Shown here piece by piece: positions 12,704 to 24,378 of a stretch of DNA of 64,000 nucleotides. Numbering within the stretch: the stretch's first letter is position 1; each line of letters begins with the position of its first letter. The DNA lies in NCBI GenBank assembly GCA_002197995.1, contig NGZR01000003.1, positions 4,402,001 through 4,466,000 on the forward strand. The letters run 5' to 3'. The translations under genes were made by a program, and so were the position numbers. This stretch comes from Gaeumannomyces sp. JS-464 (taxonomy: Eukaryota > Ascomycota > Sordariomycetes > Magnaporthales > Magnaporthaceae). The notes under the pieces are model-generated. The model ran no database searches and was not told the origin of the DNA. It saw nothing but the letters and a program-made list of their open reading frames with translations.

Positions 12704-14991
12704 TCACAACATTTCCGAGAACCGCTCCCTCCCCTCGGCGTCTTTATCAACGTAAACGCCAACGCTGCACTGGCCGCAGGGGAAGACGCCGAAGCCGTCG
12801 GGGCCGATCTCGACCTCGCGGTCCGACCAGCCAAGCACGTCAGTCCAGCGCTCCCCGGCGTGCATCTCGCCCACGTGCATGCGCTTCTTGCCGGGCCCGG
12901 CGTTGCTGAGGACCACGGCGCAGCCGTGCGGCCGGTCCCAGGTGCCGTACTTTACCCAGCCCAGACAGGTCGCGTAGTCGAAGTAGTCGGCTTGCTCGCC
13001 GTACTAATGCGGTGGTAGTGGTAGCTTAGAGGTTAGTTCCAGGCCCTCATTCCAATCTTAGCATCAATGCAGGGGTGCAGTGGCGGTTGAGGATGCATTA
13101 GATATGCTAGTTGTCCGAGAGGGGACCGCGTTGATGAACATTCCCAATGCGAAAGGAAGAAAAAAGTGCAGATGGGGCCGTTGATAATGCCTCGACATAC
13201 CGCATAGAGCTTGCGGGCAAGCATAAGCTTGGGCAATGCGCCCCCGCAGCTGGGAGGGAAAGGATGTTCGCCCTTGATGCCGTACAGATCGCCGTACCAG
13301 ACACAGGGGTAGCCCGAGGAGCGCAGAAGAATGAGTGCATAGGCGAGCGGCTTGAACCAGTCCGCGATCGGGGCCTCGAGAGCCTGATAGGGCTGCGTGT
13401 CGTGGTTCATGACCAGGGTCTAGTCGGGTCGACGTCAGTCAGATTTTGAAGGACGGCCCAGTGGGTCAAGTTTACTCTATCCCCGGATGGACGCCGCATG
13501 GAAGACTAAAAGGGAAGGGAAGGAAAAAAAAAACTCAAAAAAAAAAAAAAAACTCACAACAGCATTGATGGGCTCGCGCTGCATTAGCGTGTCGTCAAAC
13601 ACCTTCCTCATGTCCGCGCCGTCGCCCTGCGAGATCTGGCTGAAGTTGTAGACGAGCGGGGCGTCAAACAGCGAGAACTTCTTGCCCATGCGGGCGAGGT
13701 AGCGCGACATGTCGTCGAGGCTGTCCTTCCAGAACTCGTCGACGAAGAACCACCCTTGGCCGTGCTTCTCGTCCAGCATGGTGATGAACTTGCGCAGGAA
13801 GTCCTCGCTGTAGTGCTTCACGGCGTCGAAGCGGATCCCCGCCAAGGGCAGCTCGTTGGCGAGCCACCCGCCCCAGTCCAGCACGTCCTTCTCGACCTCT
13901 GGGTGGGAGTAGTCCAGGTCTGAGCCCATGAGGTAGTCGCTGGACGCGTGTGGTGGGCTTCTGTTAGCGAAAAAGTATGGTTGGTGTCTGATGGCAAAAC
14001 GTGGGTTCTTACTAGTTGCCCTTCTCGCTGTCGACATCTCCGTCTTCGGCCCATCCCTGATTCTGGTCGCCCATGATCTTGTAGATGCCCTTCTTGCCAT
14101 TCGCCGCGCTAAAGTCAACGCCGCTAAAATGGTACCAGTGGTACTTCTGCTCGGAGTATTTCCCCTTCCGACCTGGGAAGTCAAAGCCAACCCACTTTGG
14201 CGAGAATAAAGAAGACAGTGAGTTAGCCCAGGAAAATCCGTTGCTTGAACAGGGGGATGCCATACCGCGGTGATCTCATATTTATCGCTGATAAACTTGT
14301 TCCGGTCCTCTTCGTCCACCTCAGCGGCCGGACACTTCTCCTTGTGGTCGGCAGCAAACTTATGGTTGAGGACCGCGTCCTGTTCTCTCCTCGATTAGCG
14401 GTGTTGACATGTAGTATTACGACGGTTATGGCTTGAGCGGCGTACCCAATAGATGCCAACGCCATTATTTTTGGCGTTGGAGCAAAGCCTCTTCAGCTCC
14501 TCCTTGGTGCCCCATTTGGTAGCGACGGAGCCCTTCTGATCGAACTCGCCTAGGTCGTATCTTTTCCCAGGGTACAGCGTGAGAAGTAAATCCCTCTCGA
14601 GGGCCAAGCTTCACAAAGTGTCACTCACAGGTCGTAGATGTCGTATCCGTTGCCCTCGTTGCTAGACCCCTTGCATCTGTTCCGGGAACAAAGCACATCA
14701 CGGTCAGCTTGATAATAGACACTGGCTTGAGGCTTCAGGTGCCGTTTAAGCCTTATTATTTATGAGGCAGGGAGTCGACTTACCCCGGAGGCACCCAGAT
14801 GTTGTCAATGCCCCAGGCCTTGAGCTGAGGGATCCGCTTATCCAGTCGCACCCAGTGCTTACCGTCGGCAGGTACATACCTGCAGAGACTTGGGTCAGCG
14901 CAGCAAATAACGGTGTTTCTTTGGCCTGGACTGACCACTCGAAGCCCTGCATCATGGTCATGTTCTCTGGGGTCGGTTCTTGAGACGCCAT
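12704..14991 (-). CDS. Intracellular alpha-amylase, GH13 subfamily 5
   Basis: Endo-hydrolase of alpha-1,4-glucan. The nine exons, in coding order, are 14936-14991, 14784-14879, 14629-14676, 14446-14560, 14266-14379, 14013-14194, 13558-13939, 13201-13419 and 12704-13003. They join without frame error to 503 residues. The start encodes MASQEPTPENMTMMQGFEW with no signal peptide, as in cytosolic fungal GH13_5 enzymes; the Histoplasma Amy1 type supports alpha-1,3-glucan formation. Visible conserved regions: DAVLNH (about 106-111), GIRFDAVKH with nucleophile Asp about 242, FFVDEFW with acid/base Glu about 272, and MNHDTQP with Asp about 338. The first intron splits Trp of GFEW|YVPADGKHW. The intron at 13420-13557 begins GTGAG followed by 16 T, then 10 T a few bases on. 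Function is clear; the physiological substrate (starch, glycogen or primer glucan) is inferred. Confidence 0.95.
13524..13552. repeat. A10 and A16 homopolymers inside an amylase intron
   Basis: Two adenine runs (13524-13533, 13537-13552) separated by CTC. On the coding strand they form long T tracts starting a few bases after the GTGAG donor of the intron at 13420-13557. Confidence 0.85.
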
Positions 14992-16847
14992 CTTGGGCTA
15001 CAGTGCGTTGTCCGCTGGCTGATGCAGGCGAGAGGGAGAAATCGAGAGGGGATCAAAGTCGCCTACGGTACAAGGCAGCGAGGATGACAGCCTGGCAGCA
15101 AAAAGGGGATATTGTGCGGGCAGGGGCGCGGAACGTATACATGGCACATAGGCTGGCACTCTACTTCGATTACGATGCAGCAACACCGCTCCCACGCTTA
15201 AGGCGGCAGGCGGCGGCTCCCTGCTCCATTGCAACTCCGTGCGGTGCCGAGCTGAAACTTGGAAAGCAAGCTTTATGTTGCATGCATACAGGGAAGGTCT
15301 CGTTATCTCGACGGACGGCCGAGGGCGGATGGGCGACGGTGCCTCAGTGGCTTCCTGCATGGTGAGCAGCGAAATAGGCAGGGCTAGAACATGGTCTCTG
15401 CTGCAATGGCAGCGACCCAGCAGGCTGGAGGATGATGCAGCGATGGCGCGTTGCCTGGACGTGGCGTCTCGCCTTGGCCGGATAGGAACCTAGCTGTCGG
15501 AGCCGCTGGTGGTGGTTGCAGGATCATGACGTCGACGCTAAGGCACCGCAGGAGGGGCACGAAGTTCAGCACGCCCCAAGGAGGTAGGTTCTCGACGGAA
15601 GCGGAGACTAGGGTGGCCAATGACAGAGCTGATGTCCTTCGCATAGCTGTTCAGAGAAGAGCTCGGGGGGGTTTTGCGGTTTTTTTTTTATATTTTTTTT
15701 TTTTATATATTTTTTTTTTTTTTGAGCGCGTCGATCCTTTCCAGCTTGTTGGGTTTGATCGAGGGTCGCGTCTGATTCTGCTGGGCCAGACTTCGTCAAG
15801 CAGCCGAGATGGGAATCGGAATCTGCTCCACGTTTCGATGGTGAGGCGAGCGACGCATCCATTTCGGTGACCCTTTAGAGAATCTCGTCCGGGACAAAAA
15901 AAAGTTGGCACCACTAACCCGCACTCCCCCAAAAAGAATCCGGAAAAGGATACAAGAACAGGAAAAGATATAGGGCAGAGCGAGGTAAGGCGCCCATGAT
16001 CCATTTTGGCGACCTTGGAAATGGTGATTGTGGCATTGCCATCCATTGCTATGGAAAATTGGATCTTGCTTCGCTTCCATTCTCTGGGTCTCCATTTAGA
16101 ACGACCCCGATAAGGAGGCAAAATTCCCGCCTTGAGAATGACGTCAAACGGCTCTGTTTTCATGCCAGGCAGAGAAGCACTGGAATTACAATCTCAGCAT
16201 CGACGGCGAGCTTCTCAATGTTTCAAAAACAAGCTCCTCGGGAGGGGGAAGATGGCGAGACACTGAGCGGGCTGACGAAAATAAACCCCATGCGGGCCCC
16301 TCGGTCGCGAATGCATTTGTTCTCCGTTTGCTCCATTTTGTCCACGTCGCAGGACCTCAGCGGCGGGCTCTGCACGAATTGAAAAGATCGGCTGGCTCAG
16401 CTGCGTGGCCCAGCCTTTGATTGGGCATGTCAGGTCTTTTGCGGGCGTGACTGCCGCATCCAACAAGCGGGTGCCCAATTTAGGCCCGCTTTGCCGGGGC
16501 AACGGCACCATCGGGCAGCGGTAAGCAAAGTAAACAATCAGGTTCTGGGGCGCTTGGCGCAGCTCGACACCACACAACTGCCCTCGGATCAACCAAGCCT
16601 GTAGACGACGCACGGCACGACGCACGAATCACGGCCGTGGGGACCGATCCTCGCCCACGCCTTTCCTATCGCGAAAACAGTTGATCCCATTGCTTCGCGC
16701 TTGTTGTTGCATGTGCAACCGTTCCCGTTGCCGGAGCGCCTGCAAACAACCACCAAGCCACCCAACCCCAGCCCGCGCTAACACCGCCCCTGGTATAAAC
16801 TCAACTGCCCGGACCGGCCCTGCGCATGTCCGCTTTGTCCCCCAGCC
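14992..16847. other. Intergenic, divergent promoters
   Basis: 1.86 kb between the divergently transcribed alpha-amylase and the large acidic protein gene. It contains a T/A homopolymer block at about 15680-15724 and no supportable gene. Regulatory elements for both genes are expected here, but I cannot name specific sites with confidence. Confidence 0.6.
15680..15724. repeat. T/A low-complexity block
   Basis: Three poly-T runs of 9-15 bases separated by short ATA/ATATA spacers on the plus strand. Probably slippage-prone intergenic DNA. Confidence 0.8.
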
Positions 16848-19800
16848 ATGCCGCGACCCGCCGACCTTGACATTGACGACTTCGAAATCCACGTTGACCA
16901 GTCCTGCCTGACCTCACCTATGGACGAGCAGGCTGCCGCTACCATCTCGGAGGTTGTCGAGCCCCGAGGCCAGGACGAGGCTGTCCACGACGCCAAGGAA
17001 AACACCAACCCGGCCGAGAGCGGCAAGGACGAGAGTGTCACAGCAGCCGAAGAGAAGACAGATCCGCCTGTCGTGGATGGGGAGTCTGTAACAGCTGATC
17101 CCGAGGCTGCCCAAGTTGACGAGAAGGCAGACGAGGAAGCCGACGCAGAACCCTCCAAGGGCGATCAGAGCTTTGGGGTACGAGGAGAAGAAGATGTCGA
17201 GGACACGCCTCAGGAGTCTCCTGCAGGTGATGCACATGAGCTGAACTCGGAAGAGCATCAAGACGAGCCCGAGGCCGATCGGCCCGTGCTCAGCGCCACC
17301 GGCTCGAACCGGGGCGCCGAGGAACAGGAGCACTCATACATCGACGAACACAGCCGACGCGAATCGGGCGTTTCCGAGGCCCCTGAGCACACTGATCCCG
17401 TCGAGGGCCTCGAGGGCGACGCAGGCGGTGACAAGCAGTTCTCAACAAGAAGCTGACGACGACGTCTTTAGCGATCACAGCCCCCGCAGCTCCATGGGCT
17501 CCGTCGACATGGCCGGTGGCGGTGAGAAGCCTGACGGCGATGGCGACAAGTCCCAGCTGGGCCGGAACGACTCTATGATGGATTACGGGCGTTCGGCCCG
17601 AATCTCGGGCATCTCTGACTTCTCCAACCTCGACTCCAATCTGGACGAGGACGACGTTTTCGTGCCCGAAACCAGAGGCACCCCGAGACACGCCTTCCGT
17701 ACCACCTCGGCCGTCCGCGCCATGCAGATGTCGTCGCCGACTGCGTCCGTATTTTCGACACCGCGCTCCTCGGGCGGCAGTAGGCGGCCTATGGTGATCC
17801 CGCCACATTCGGCCCCGCGCCTCAGCAGCCCTGGTGTATCAGCCCAATACTCGCCCAAGGGCAGGTCGACGCCGACGCGGTTCAAGGTTAAGAAGGAACC
17901 CGCCCCGCTCGTTCTGCTGCACGCCACCCTGCTACCGCTGCGGTGGGCCTGGGCGGATGTCCTGGATGAGGGCTTTGGGATGCCCGCCGAGGATGGGTCC
18001 GATGCGGGCTGCTTCAAAGCCAGCGAAGACCTGAAGCGGCTACGTGACAACTGGAAGGAGCTTCAGGATCGTATGGGAGACACAGTGCTGGAGCGAGGCA
18101 TCCTGCTGCCGCACCCTCAGAGCGATTATGAGGTGCTCGAGGAGCGGCTGCTTGAGGCCCTGGAGCTGCCAATGCGTCGGCGCGCCCGTATCCTCGAGTG
18201 TGGCCACTATCTGGGGCCCTCCAACCTCACATACGTCGAGAGCAGCGAGGACGACACGACGACTGACGAGAGCGAGGATGACTACTCTGCCACGCCGTCG
18301 CGCCAGTCGCGACGCAGGACCGGCGCCAGCAGTCGCGAGGCGAGGCATTGGTGCGGCACTTGCAAATCGGACATCAAGTATGAAGCTCTGGGCCCCGGAA
18401 AGGTCTTCAGGGTCAAGATTTACGCTAGCAACGGTCTGATGCGGGCCGGCGCCTGGGAGGCTTGCTGGAAGGAGATGGAGCGTGTCGATGCGGAAGTTGA
18501 GCCAGTTCTGGAGCCGTCGCTGCAGATAGAACTGGAGCGGCTTGAGGCCTGGCAGGCTGCCGAGCACCAGAGGCGCGAGGAGGAGCTTGATAGGCAGGCA
18601 GTGGAGGAGTTCAATCGACACGCAGAGGAGGATATTGACCATCGCACTGACGAGGAGCTGATGCAGGAGGCCGAGGCGCACCTGGCTGCTGCTGAAGCTG
18701 AAGCTGCTGCGCACGAAGCGCAGTTCGAGCATGCGGAGGATGAGCAGCCTGGGTACCCTCACGACGACGTCGAGCATGGGTTCCAAGAAGAGGAGAAGCA
18801 GGAGGACTCCTTCGCAGACCAGACCGAGGTTATCCACCCTTCGTCTCCCCATCCGTCGTCGCCGTCTGTGCACCGTGAGTCCCTCGACACCCAGGACTTT
18901 GCGACGTCGCCGCCCCCAATGGACGCGCCATCCTCGCCGGTTCAGGAGCACCATGACGACGCGGAAGCGGCTGCCGCGGCTGCCATGGCGACCGAGATGG
19001 ATGCGGAGCGCAGGCGACGTGACGAAGAGCGTCTTCGTGAAATCTACGGCCACTCGCCCTCGGGGCCCTCTCGCCGAGACAGCGTCGATTTCGGCCTGCA
19101 CAGTAGCCCGGTTTCCTCCCCGGCACCGGCGCCGCGGTCCCCAAGGCAGAGCGTGCTCTCGAGCCCCAGCCGCCGCGACAGCCTCCTGTCCAACAATCGC
19201 GAGGGTCGGCGTTCGAATCACCGTGACAGCATGCTCTCTAGCCCCCGTGGCGTCCAGAGCCCGGGAAGCAGACGCGACAGCCTGCATTCGATCATGCGCG
19301 ACAGCCAGCAACAGACGCACCCAGATGAGAGTATGGGCATGGGCGAGGATAGCTTCATGGCACCTCACAGTCCCGTATCACCTAGTATCCGGGCCTTCGA
19401 GCGGCGAAGCCAGAGCGCGAGGAGCCAGAGTAGGAGGTCGATGCGTGTCGCCCTGCACGAGCAGCACACTCCCCGTCCGGATCACCCCCTCCGCCAAGAG
19501 ACGCAACCGTCCGAGCAGTCCCCCAACATGAGCAACAGCCCTCCTACCGTCAGGAACCCTCCCATCCCCATCAGCAGCCTACCGCTGGATACCCCCACGA
19601 CCAGCATCCGCAGCAGCAGCGTCGCCGGGGCGACGAGTCGCTTCCTGAGTTGCTGCTCGAGGCTGCAAATGTGCTGATGCGCGACCGCAAGAACGTTGCA
19701 ATCGCAGCACTGGGATTCCTGGTTCTGATATTCGCCCTGCGCTCGCCATCGACGGCCGTCTCGTACGGCGTGGCTGAGCGGGAGGCCGAGATCATGCGGA

Positions 19801-20450
19801 CTCTCTATATGCAGCAACAACTCCAGCTCCAGCAACAACAACAGCAACAATATCTCCAACAGCAACAGCAGCAGCACCAGCAGGATTCGGCTGCGACGGG
19901 CCTCTCGGCAGAGGCCGTCGGCGCTCTGGGAACCCCTTCTGCTCCGGTGGTTGAAATCTCCCAGACGGTCGTGAAGCCTGCTTCCGGTCCTGCCATTGAT
20001 CCCGAGAACTCCCACGAGCCCGTGCTTGAGGACTCTGAACAGAACGAGGGGTCGGCCGCTGCAGCCGCCCCTCCCATGGAGAAGGAGGTGGTCAAGGTGT
20101 ACGAGACTGTCACAGAGACGGTCAAGGTTACTGCCACCGAGAGCGTGGCCGAGCAGACGGCCGCCGCGACCCCGGTCGGGGTCGAGACTGTTATCGATAC
20201 CACGTCGGTGCAAGTCTCGACGGAGGCCGAGGCTGCTGTGGCCCCTGATCCCGTCGATCAGCTGGAGGCCGACTCCCCGGAGGCGGCACAGCCCTTGGAC
20301 AAGATAGCTCCGGAGAATGTTGAGGCGCCGCGCGAGGCCCAAGAGGAGGTGTTGCAGCCTGAGCTCGAGGTTGATGAACAGCAGGTCCTCGAGCCCGAAC
20401 TTGAGGCCGGTGGTGAGGGGTTCGTGGCTGGCGCCCACGATGAGTTGTGA
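16848..20450 (+). CDS. Large acidic/Ser-rich protein with conserved central domain and one membrane segment; two frame breaks
   Basis: About 1200 residues if the two breaks are bridged. Residues 1-330 are acidic and disordered. A compact conserved-looking domain follows (about 345-545), with APLVLLHATLLPLRWAWADV, VLERGILLPHPQSDYEVLEE, RARILECGHYLGPSN, RHWCGTCKSDIKYEALGPGK and NGLMRAGAWEACWKEMERVD. Next come a Glu/Ala-rich coiled-coil-like region, long Ser/Arg-rich SPRR/RRDS repeats, a single hydrophobic segment (NVAIAALGFLVLIFALRS, about residues 948-965), a poly-Gln tract and an acidic tail. I recall similar ascomycete proteins carrying the database label 'pathway-specific nitrogen regulator', but see no DNA-binding domain here; function is unknown. 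The frame changes near 17440-17445 and at the C5 run 19520-19524, each equivalent to one missing base, with good protein on both sides. The start ATG is 16848 after CAGCC. Confidence 0.75.
19805..19880 (+). repeat. CAG/CAA repeat encoding poly-Gln
   Basis: Interrupted CAG/CAA run within the coding region just after the membrane segment, encoding about 20 glutamines with scattered Leu, Tyr and His. Confidence 0.8.
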
Positions 20451-21881
20451 TCGTCTGCTGTTCCCCTATGTGCTTCAAGTTAAATGTGTCTCTGGACTTC
20501 TGCTTGCCATGACTTGGGATTTTACGCGACGATTCCTGGTTACCCTCTTCCCTTCCGTTTCGAATTTACGAATGTTGATAATGCCGTTTCCCGTTGTCTT
20601 TGCGCCTTATTTTCCTTCTTTATTTGTAATACCGACGAGATGGATGTATGACGCACCCACTGCTTCGCTCGCAGTGTGCTCTGTGTTATGTTGATTCGCA
20701 GTTAGCCAGCGACTTTTTTTTATGCGAACTTGAAAATCTAGATAGACCGCAAAATACCTCGATGTTCGTGGAAGGTTCACTCTCGCCCATGAAATCCGCA
20801 ACTGACCTTTGTTCCGGCACACCGTTTTCTGATTTCTGCCTAGAGCTTCAAGTAGTTACAGCGCGGGGTCTGTCTATGCCGGGCCCTCCCGACGACCCCG
20901 TCGGCGTTGATGCGCTCGCCCTTTTGGGCTGGGTCGTGGCCTTCTGAGCGTCCTGCGCCCGCAAGGCGGCGGCGGCGGCGGTCTTCTCGACGGTGTCGCA
21001 AAGCGTGGGTGGAGGCGGGGCGGCATTGGGGCAGAGAACACCCTCGTGGCCACTCATTCTTGTGCACGGGGGAATAGTTGTTTGAGGGGTTGGCACCAAG
21101 ACGCCGCCGAGGTTCCCGAGGACATGTTTGTGCCTATCTTTTGGATGTCTGTGCTGGGGGTTCACGGCCAAAGTGCTCGCGAAGTCGAGTCGAATCCATA
21201 GGTGTTACGCCGTGAATCCATTTCATCCATGCTACACGCCCAGGGCTCCGGGTCATCCAGACCGTCGCTTCCTGGACCGTTTGGGTCTCCGTTCCTTACC
21301 GTATATCAAATTCTGTGAAATAAAGAATCGCCCATAGTTCTATGCTCATCACCATGGGTTTGTCCAAGTTGGGTTATGTTGGCTACTTGGCAGGCTGGAG
21401 TTGACGCTCGGTTGACGTTGTGACTACAGGTCTATATCTCCCAAGCCGAGCCTCGCATTAGAGTGGACATAACCCACGGCACGCAGGTGCAGAAAGGTCT
21501 CATCGATTGGATTCAGGCGGCGACTCCAGGGTTTACAGAGGCGGAATGTTCAAAATAATGTACCGCAAATATAACAATGCAACGCTCGTGGGAGGATATC
21601 TCGACCAAAATCTGGAATAGAGGGAGAGGGACAGAGGAAAAAGGCATAAAAACACGGAAAAAGTATCAACTTGAGCTCGAGCCAACCCTCTTTATGAAAG
21701 CTCAGGGTATTGAAACTTGCGTGGCCAAACTTGAACGACGATGATGGCAAACCCGAGAAAAAGGACACGAAAAATGATATCATGTGAAATCAGGAGCAAA
21801 GAATTGAAAGGGACAGGAAACCTGGCGTAATCGGAGACTCTCTAATAAAAAGGACCAAATATTGCATCGGGAATGTTTGTT
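20451..21881. other. Intergenic between convergent genes
   Basis: 1.4 kb between two facing 3' ends. It holds presumed 3' UTRs and no supportable gene. Confidence 0.6.
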
Positions 21882-23230
21882 TTACTCTTTGGTGTCTTCC
21901 CTCTGGCCTGTCTCTCTGCTCTCGACATCTTCGCCTCCAGGGTCTTCACGGGGGCTGGCGAGCGCGCTGGAGACCACGCCGGTGTTGCCGTTGATGCTAT
22001 CGGCCCGACCATGGCCCATAAGTCCATTCCGGATGCTTGCCGCGTCCGCAACACTCGGGGCGCCGCCTCCATTCGATGGCCCAGCTCCGTTGGCGGCAGC
22101 GCCGGCCTTGTCTTGTAGCTCCTTCTGCTGTTTTGAAGCGTAAAAGCTGCTCCGGTCACCGGGGATGATTCCACTGGCACTGTATATGCTGGCCCTCTCG
22201 GCAACCATCCGTGAAGACGGACCAGCCCCCGGCGTCGTGGGAACGGCGGGCATAGGATCGATGGTAGCCGAGAGGACCGACAGGGGCAGGGACTCGCGGG
22301 AGCCCCCAAACACAGACGAGGGGGCAAGGGCGCGGACGCTGGCGTTCGTGTCGAGGGAACGTCGCCGGCGGCCCTTGGAGGACGATGCCAGAGTCAATAT
22401 GGAAGCGTTGTCGGTCAGCAGCCCATTGGCTGTCGCGGTTGTATACGTGTGCTGTGGGCTCTGCTGACCCAGCATGGCGGCGCCAGCAGAGCCCCCGAAG
22501 GGTTCAGGTGGGGTGGAATGGCCGACGCGGGGGTGCTGGGGAAAGGCTGGTTAAAGTGTATAACCTGTGAGCTGCTTGCTTGGTGATGGCTGTGGTGGTG
22601 GTGATAGCTGCCGCCGCCGTTGCCCTGGTGGGCTTGATATGGGTGCCCGCCAAGGGCTCCATGGTGGCCGGCCAGGGGTAGTGACTGGATCGTGGTGAGG
22701 GTGGTGGTGAGGGAGCGGACGGAGGGGGCGGGCGAGGAGAAGGTGCTATCGCCTCCTCTGCGGGACTCGAGGCCGCCGTTGGCGGTGCGGCTGGTGCCTG
22801 TCACCGAGGAGGCGCCGTGCGACGGCGCGGCGATGGAGTGGGCGGCTTCGTGGTCGGTGGAGATGGTGGGGGCGGTCGACTGCGCGCCCGCCGTTGGGGC
22901 TCGGCCGCGTGTGCTGTTGGTGGATGAGCGGAGCGACAACGTCCGCTCCAGAGAGGTTGCGCTTGATGTCACTCCACTCGGGGAGGTGGAGAAGGAGCGC
23001 GTGCTGGCGCTCTGCGGGTGTTGTTGCTGGGCATTTACCGCGCCGTTTCCTATCCTCCCAGACTCGGGATATGGGTTGTTGTTTTTGGAAGCTCGCTGTT
23101 TTGACGAGGATTTGGCGTGTTTTGAGCCCGTTCGGCTGTCGTCGCCCGAGTATCCGCCTTTGAAGTTCCTGAGCTTCTTAACCAGCGTGGCGAACGGCCG
23201 CCTCCTGCTATGACGATCTATCCATTTCAT
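21882..23230 (-). CDS. Ser-rich basic protein of unknown function; frame break at 22538-22541
   Basis: About 450 residues if continuous. Start ATG 23230 opens MKWIDRHSRRRPFATLVKKL, a basic amphipathic head that I regard as conserved in filamentous ascomycetes although I cannot name its function. The middle is Ser/Thr/Asn/Gln-rich and disordered with a His-rich stretch (YHHHHSHHQ). The C-terminal third is ordered in style: RRRRSLDTNASVRALAP, FGGSRESLPLSVLSA, RASIYSASGI, GDRSSFYASKQQ, GLMGHGRADSI. The first frame stops at 22415. The -1 frame continues through TPPEPFGGSAGAAMLGQQSP to a stop at 21882. A single additional base in the GGGG run 22538-22541 (CCCC on the coding strand) gives QPFPQHPRVGHSTPPEPFGG without interruption, so a missing base is the simplest reading. 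Confidence 0.7.
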
Positions 23231-24378
23231 AGTCGGGTTAGCTTCGCTGACGGCAGATGTTGTCGGGTATATATTTGCTGATAGCAAGACTCGACGATGT
23301 TTTTCTGTGGCGTCCAAAGCAACCCTTCGAAACCGTGGCCAGGAAGTCGTTGCAGAGGGGAGAGGTTTGGGCTCGTGGCGGATGGGCGGTAGAAACCACA
23401 GTCGTGACCGTTTGGAAGGGCATTGTGCGCACCTTGTGACACAGTCTCTGTCATGGCCATCGTAGACTGGGCAGACGGGTTGTCTTGGCTGTCGTGTGAT
23501 AAACCGGATGTTCGGGCGTTTCGGCCGGATCCGGTGGTAGCGCTGTGGTCGTGGTCAAAGAAGGGCGGATCTGTGAGGAGGAAGTCGGTCGAGAGAGAAA
23601 TCCGTGAGCAGGGGGTCCGTCAATGGTGGCGGTTGGGCGTAGTGTCGTTCGGATCGATGGGAGGGGAAAGGTGGTCGCGTTCGGGGCGTGCTGGGCTGTG
23701 TGGGCGGCGCAAACGTGGGGAAGGGAGTGGTTGGACAAAGGCGAGCGAGAGCGGGCGGTCCAGGGAACAATGGCAGGTGCGAACGTGCCGCCGGCGGCGG
23801 GAGGAGACTGGCCGCGATCAAACGAATCTTGGATGTGTATGATGACGCCAGGGAAGTTGCGGCATGGTTTGCGGTCGAGAGTTTGGGTGTCGTTCGGGTT
23901 GGGCTGACTGGTGTGTGAACATTATTAGCCCAGCAGAGTCAAGCAAACCAAGCCCTTTCCCGAGCCTTTGGGTCTCCTTGTGCAGCCAAGCCACAGATTG
24001 TGGGGCGTTGGATGGTGGACCCAGTTGGCTCCCACCCACGTGATTGCCGTGTGATGTCAACGTTCTATGTCTCACCAGATCCGAACCCCTGCTTCCCGCA
24101 GATCGCCTCCTCTCCAAGCTGCTGGTGCGGTGGTTCGAACGTTCATCACGGACGGCCAGCTTGGCGCGCTCGCCCCTTGCTTGCGCCTTGAGGGCCGCAT
24201 GTCGCATTGTCGTATCGCAGCTCAAGAGCCTGACAGTGTGCTCGGTCGCACTGCTAGAATCAGTCTCTCCCAGCTGCGAGCCTTCTTCTCCCGCGCTTTG
24301 TAGTCGAGCTAGCGCCCTTGACCGCTCTCTCGGAACATCATCAAGCACTCCAGACCAGATGGACCGTCCACGGCTGCC
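23231..24378. other. Shared upstream region of divergent genes
   Basis: 1.15 kb between the Ser-rich protein gene and MLH3, transcribed away from each other. It holds no credible gene. Any 5' introns of the minus-strand gene would lie here but could not be shown. Confidence 0.6.

Noticed and set aside
18040..19368. Minus-strand open frame of 442 codons
   Set aside because: Antisense to the large acidic protein; hydrophobic Leu/Val-rich translation is the usual shadow of GC-rich Glu/Ala coding sequence.
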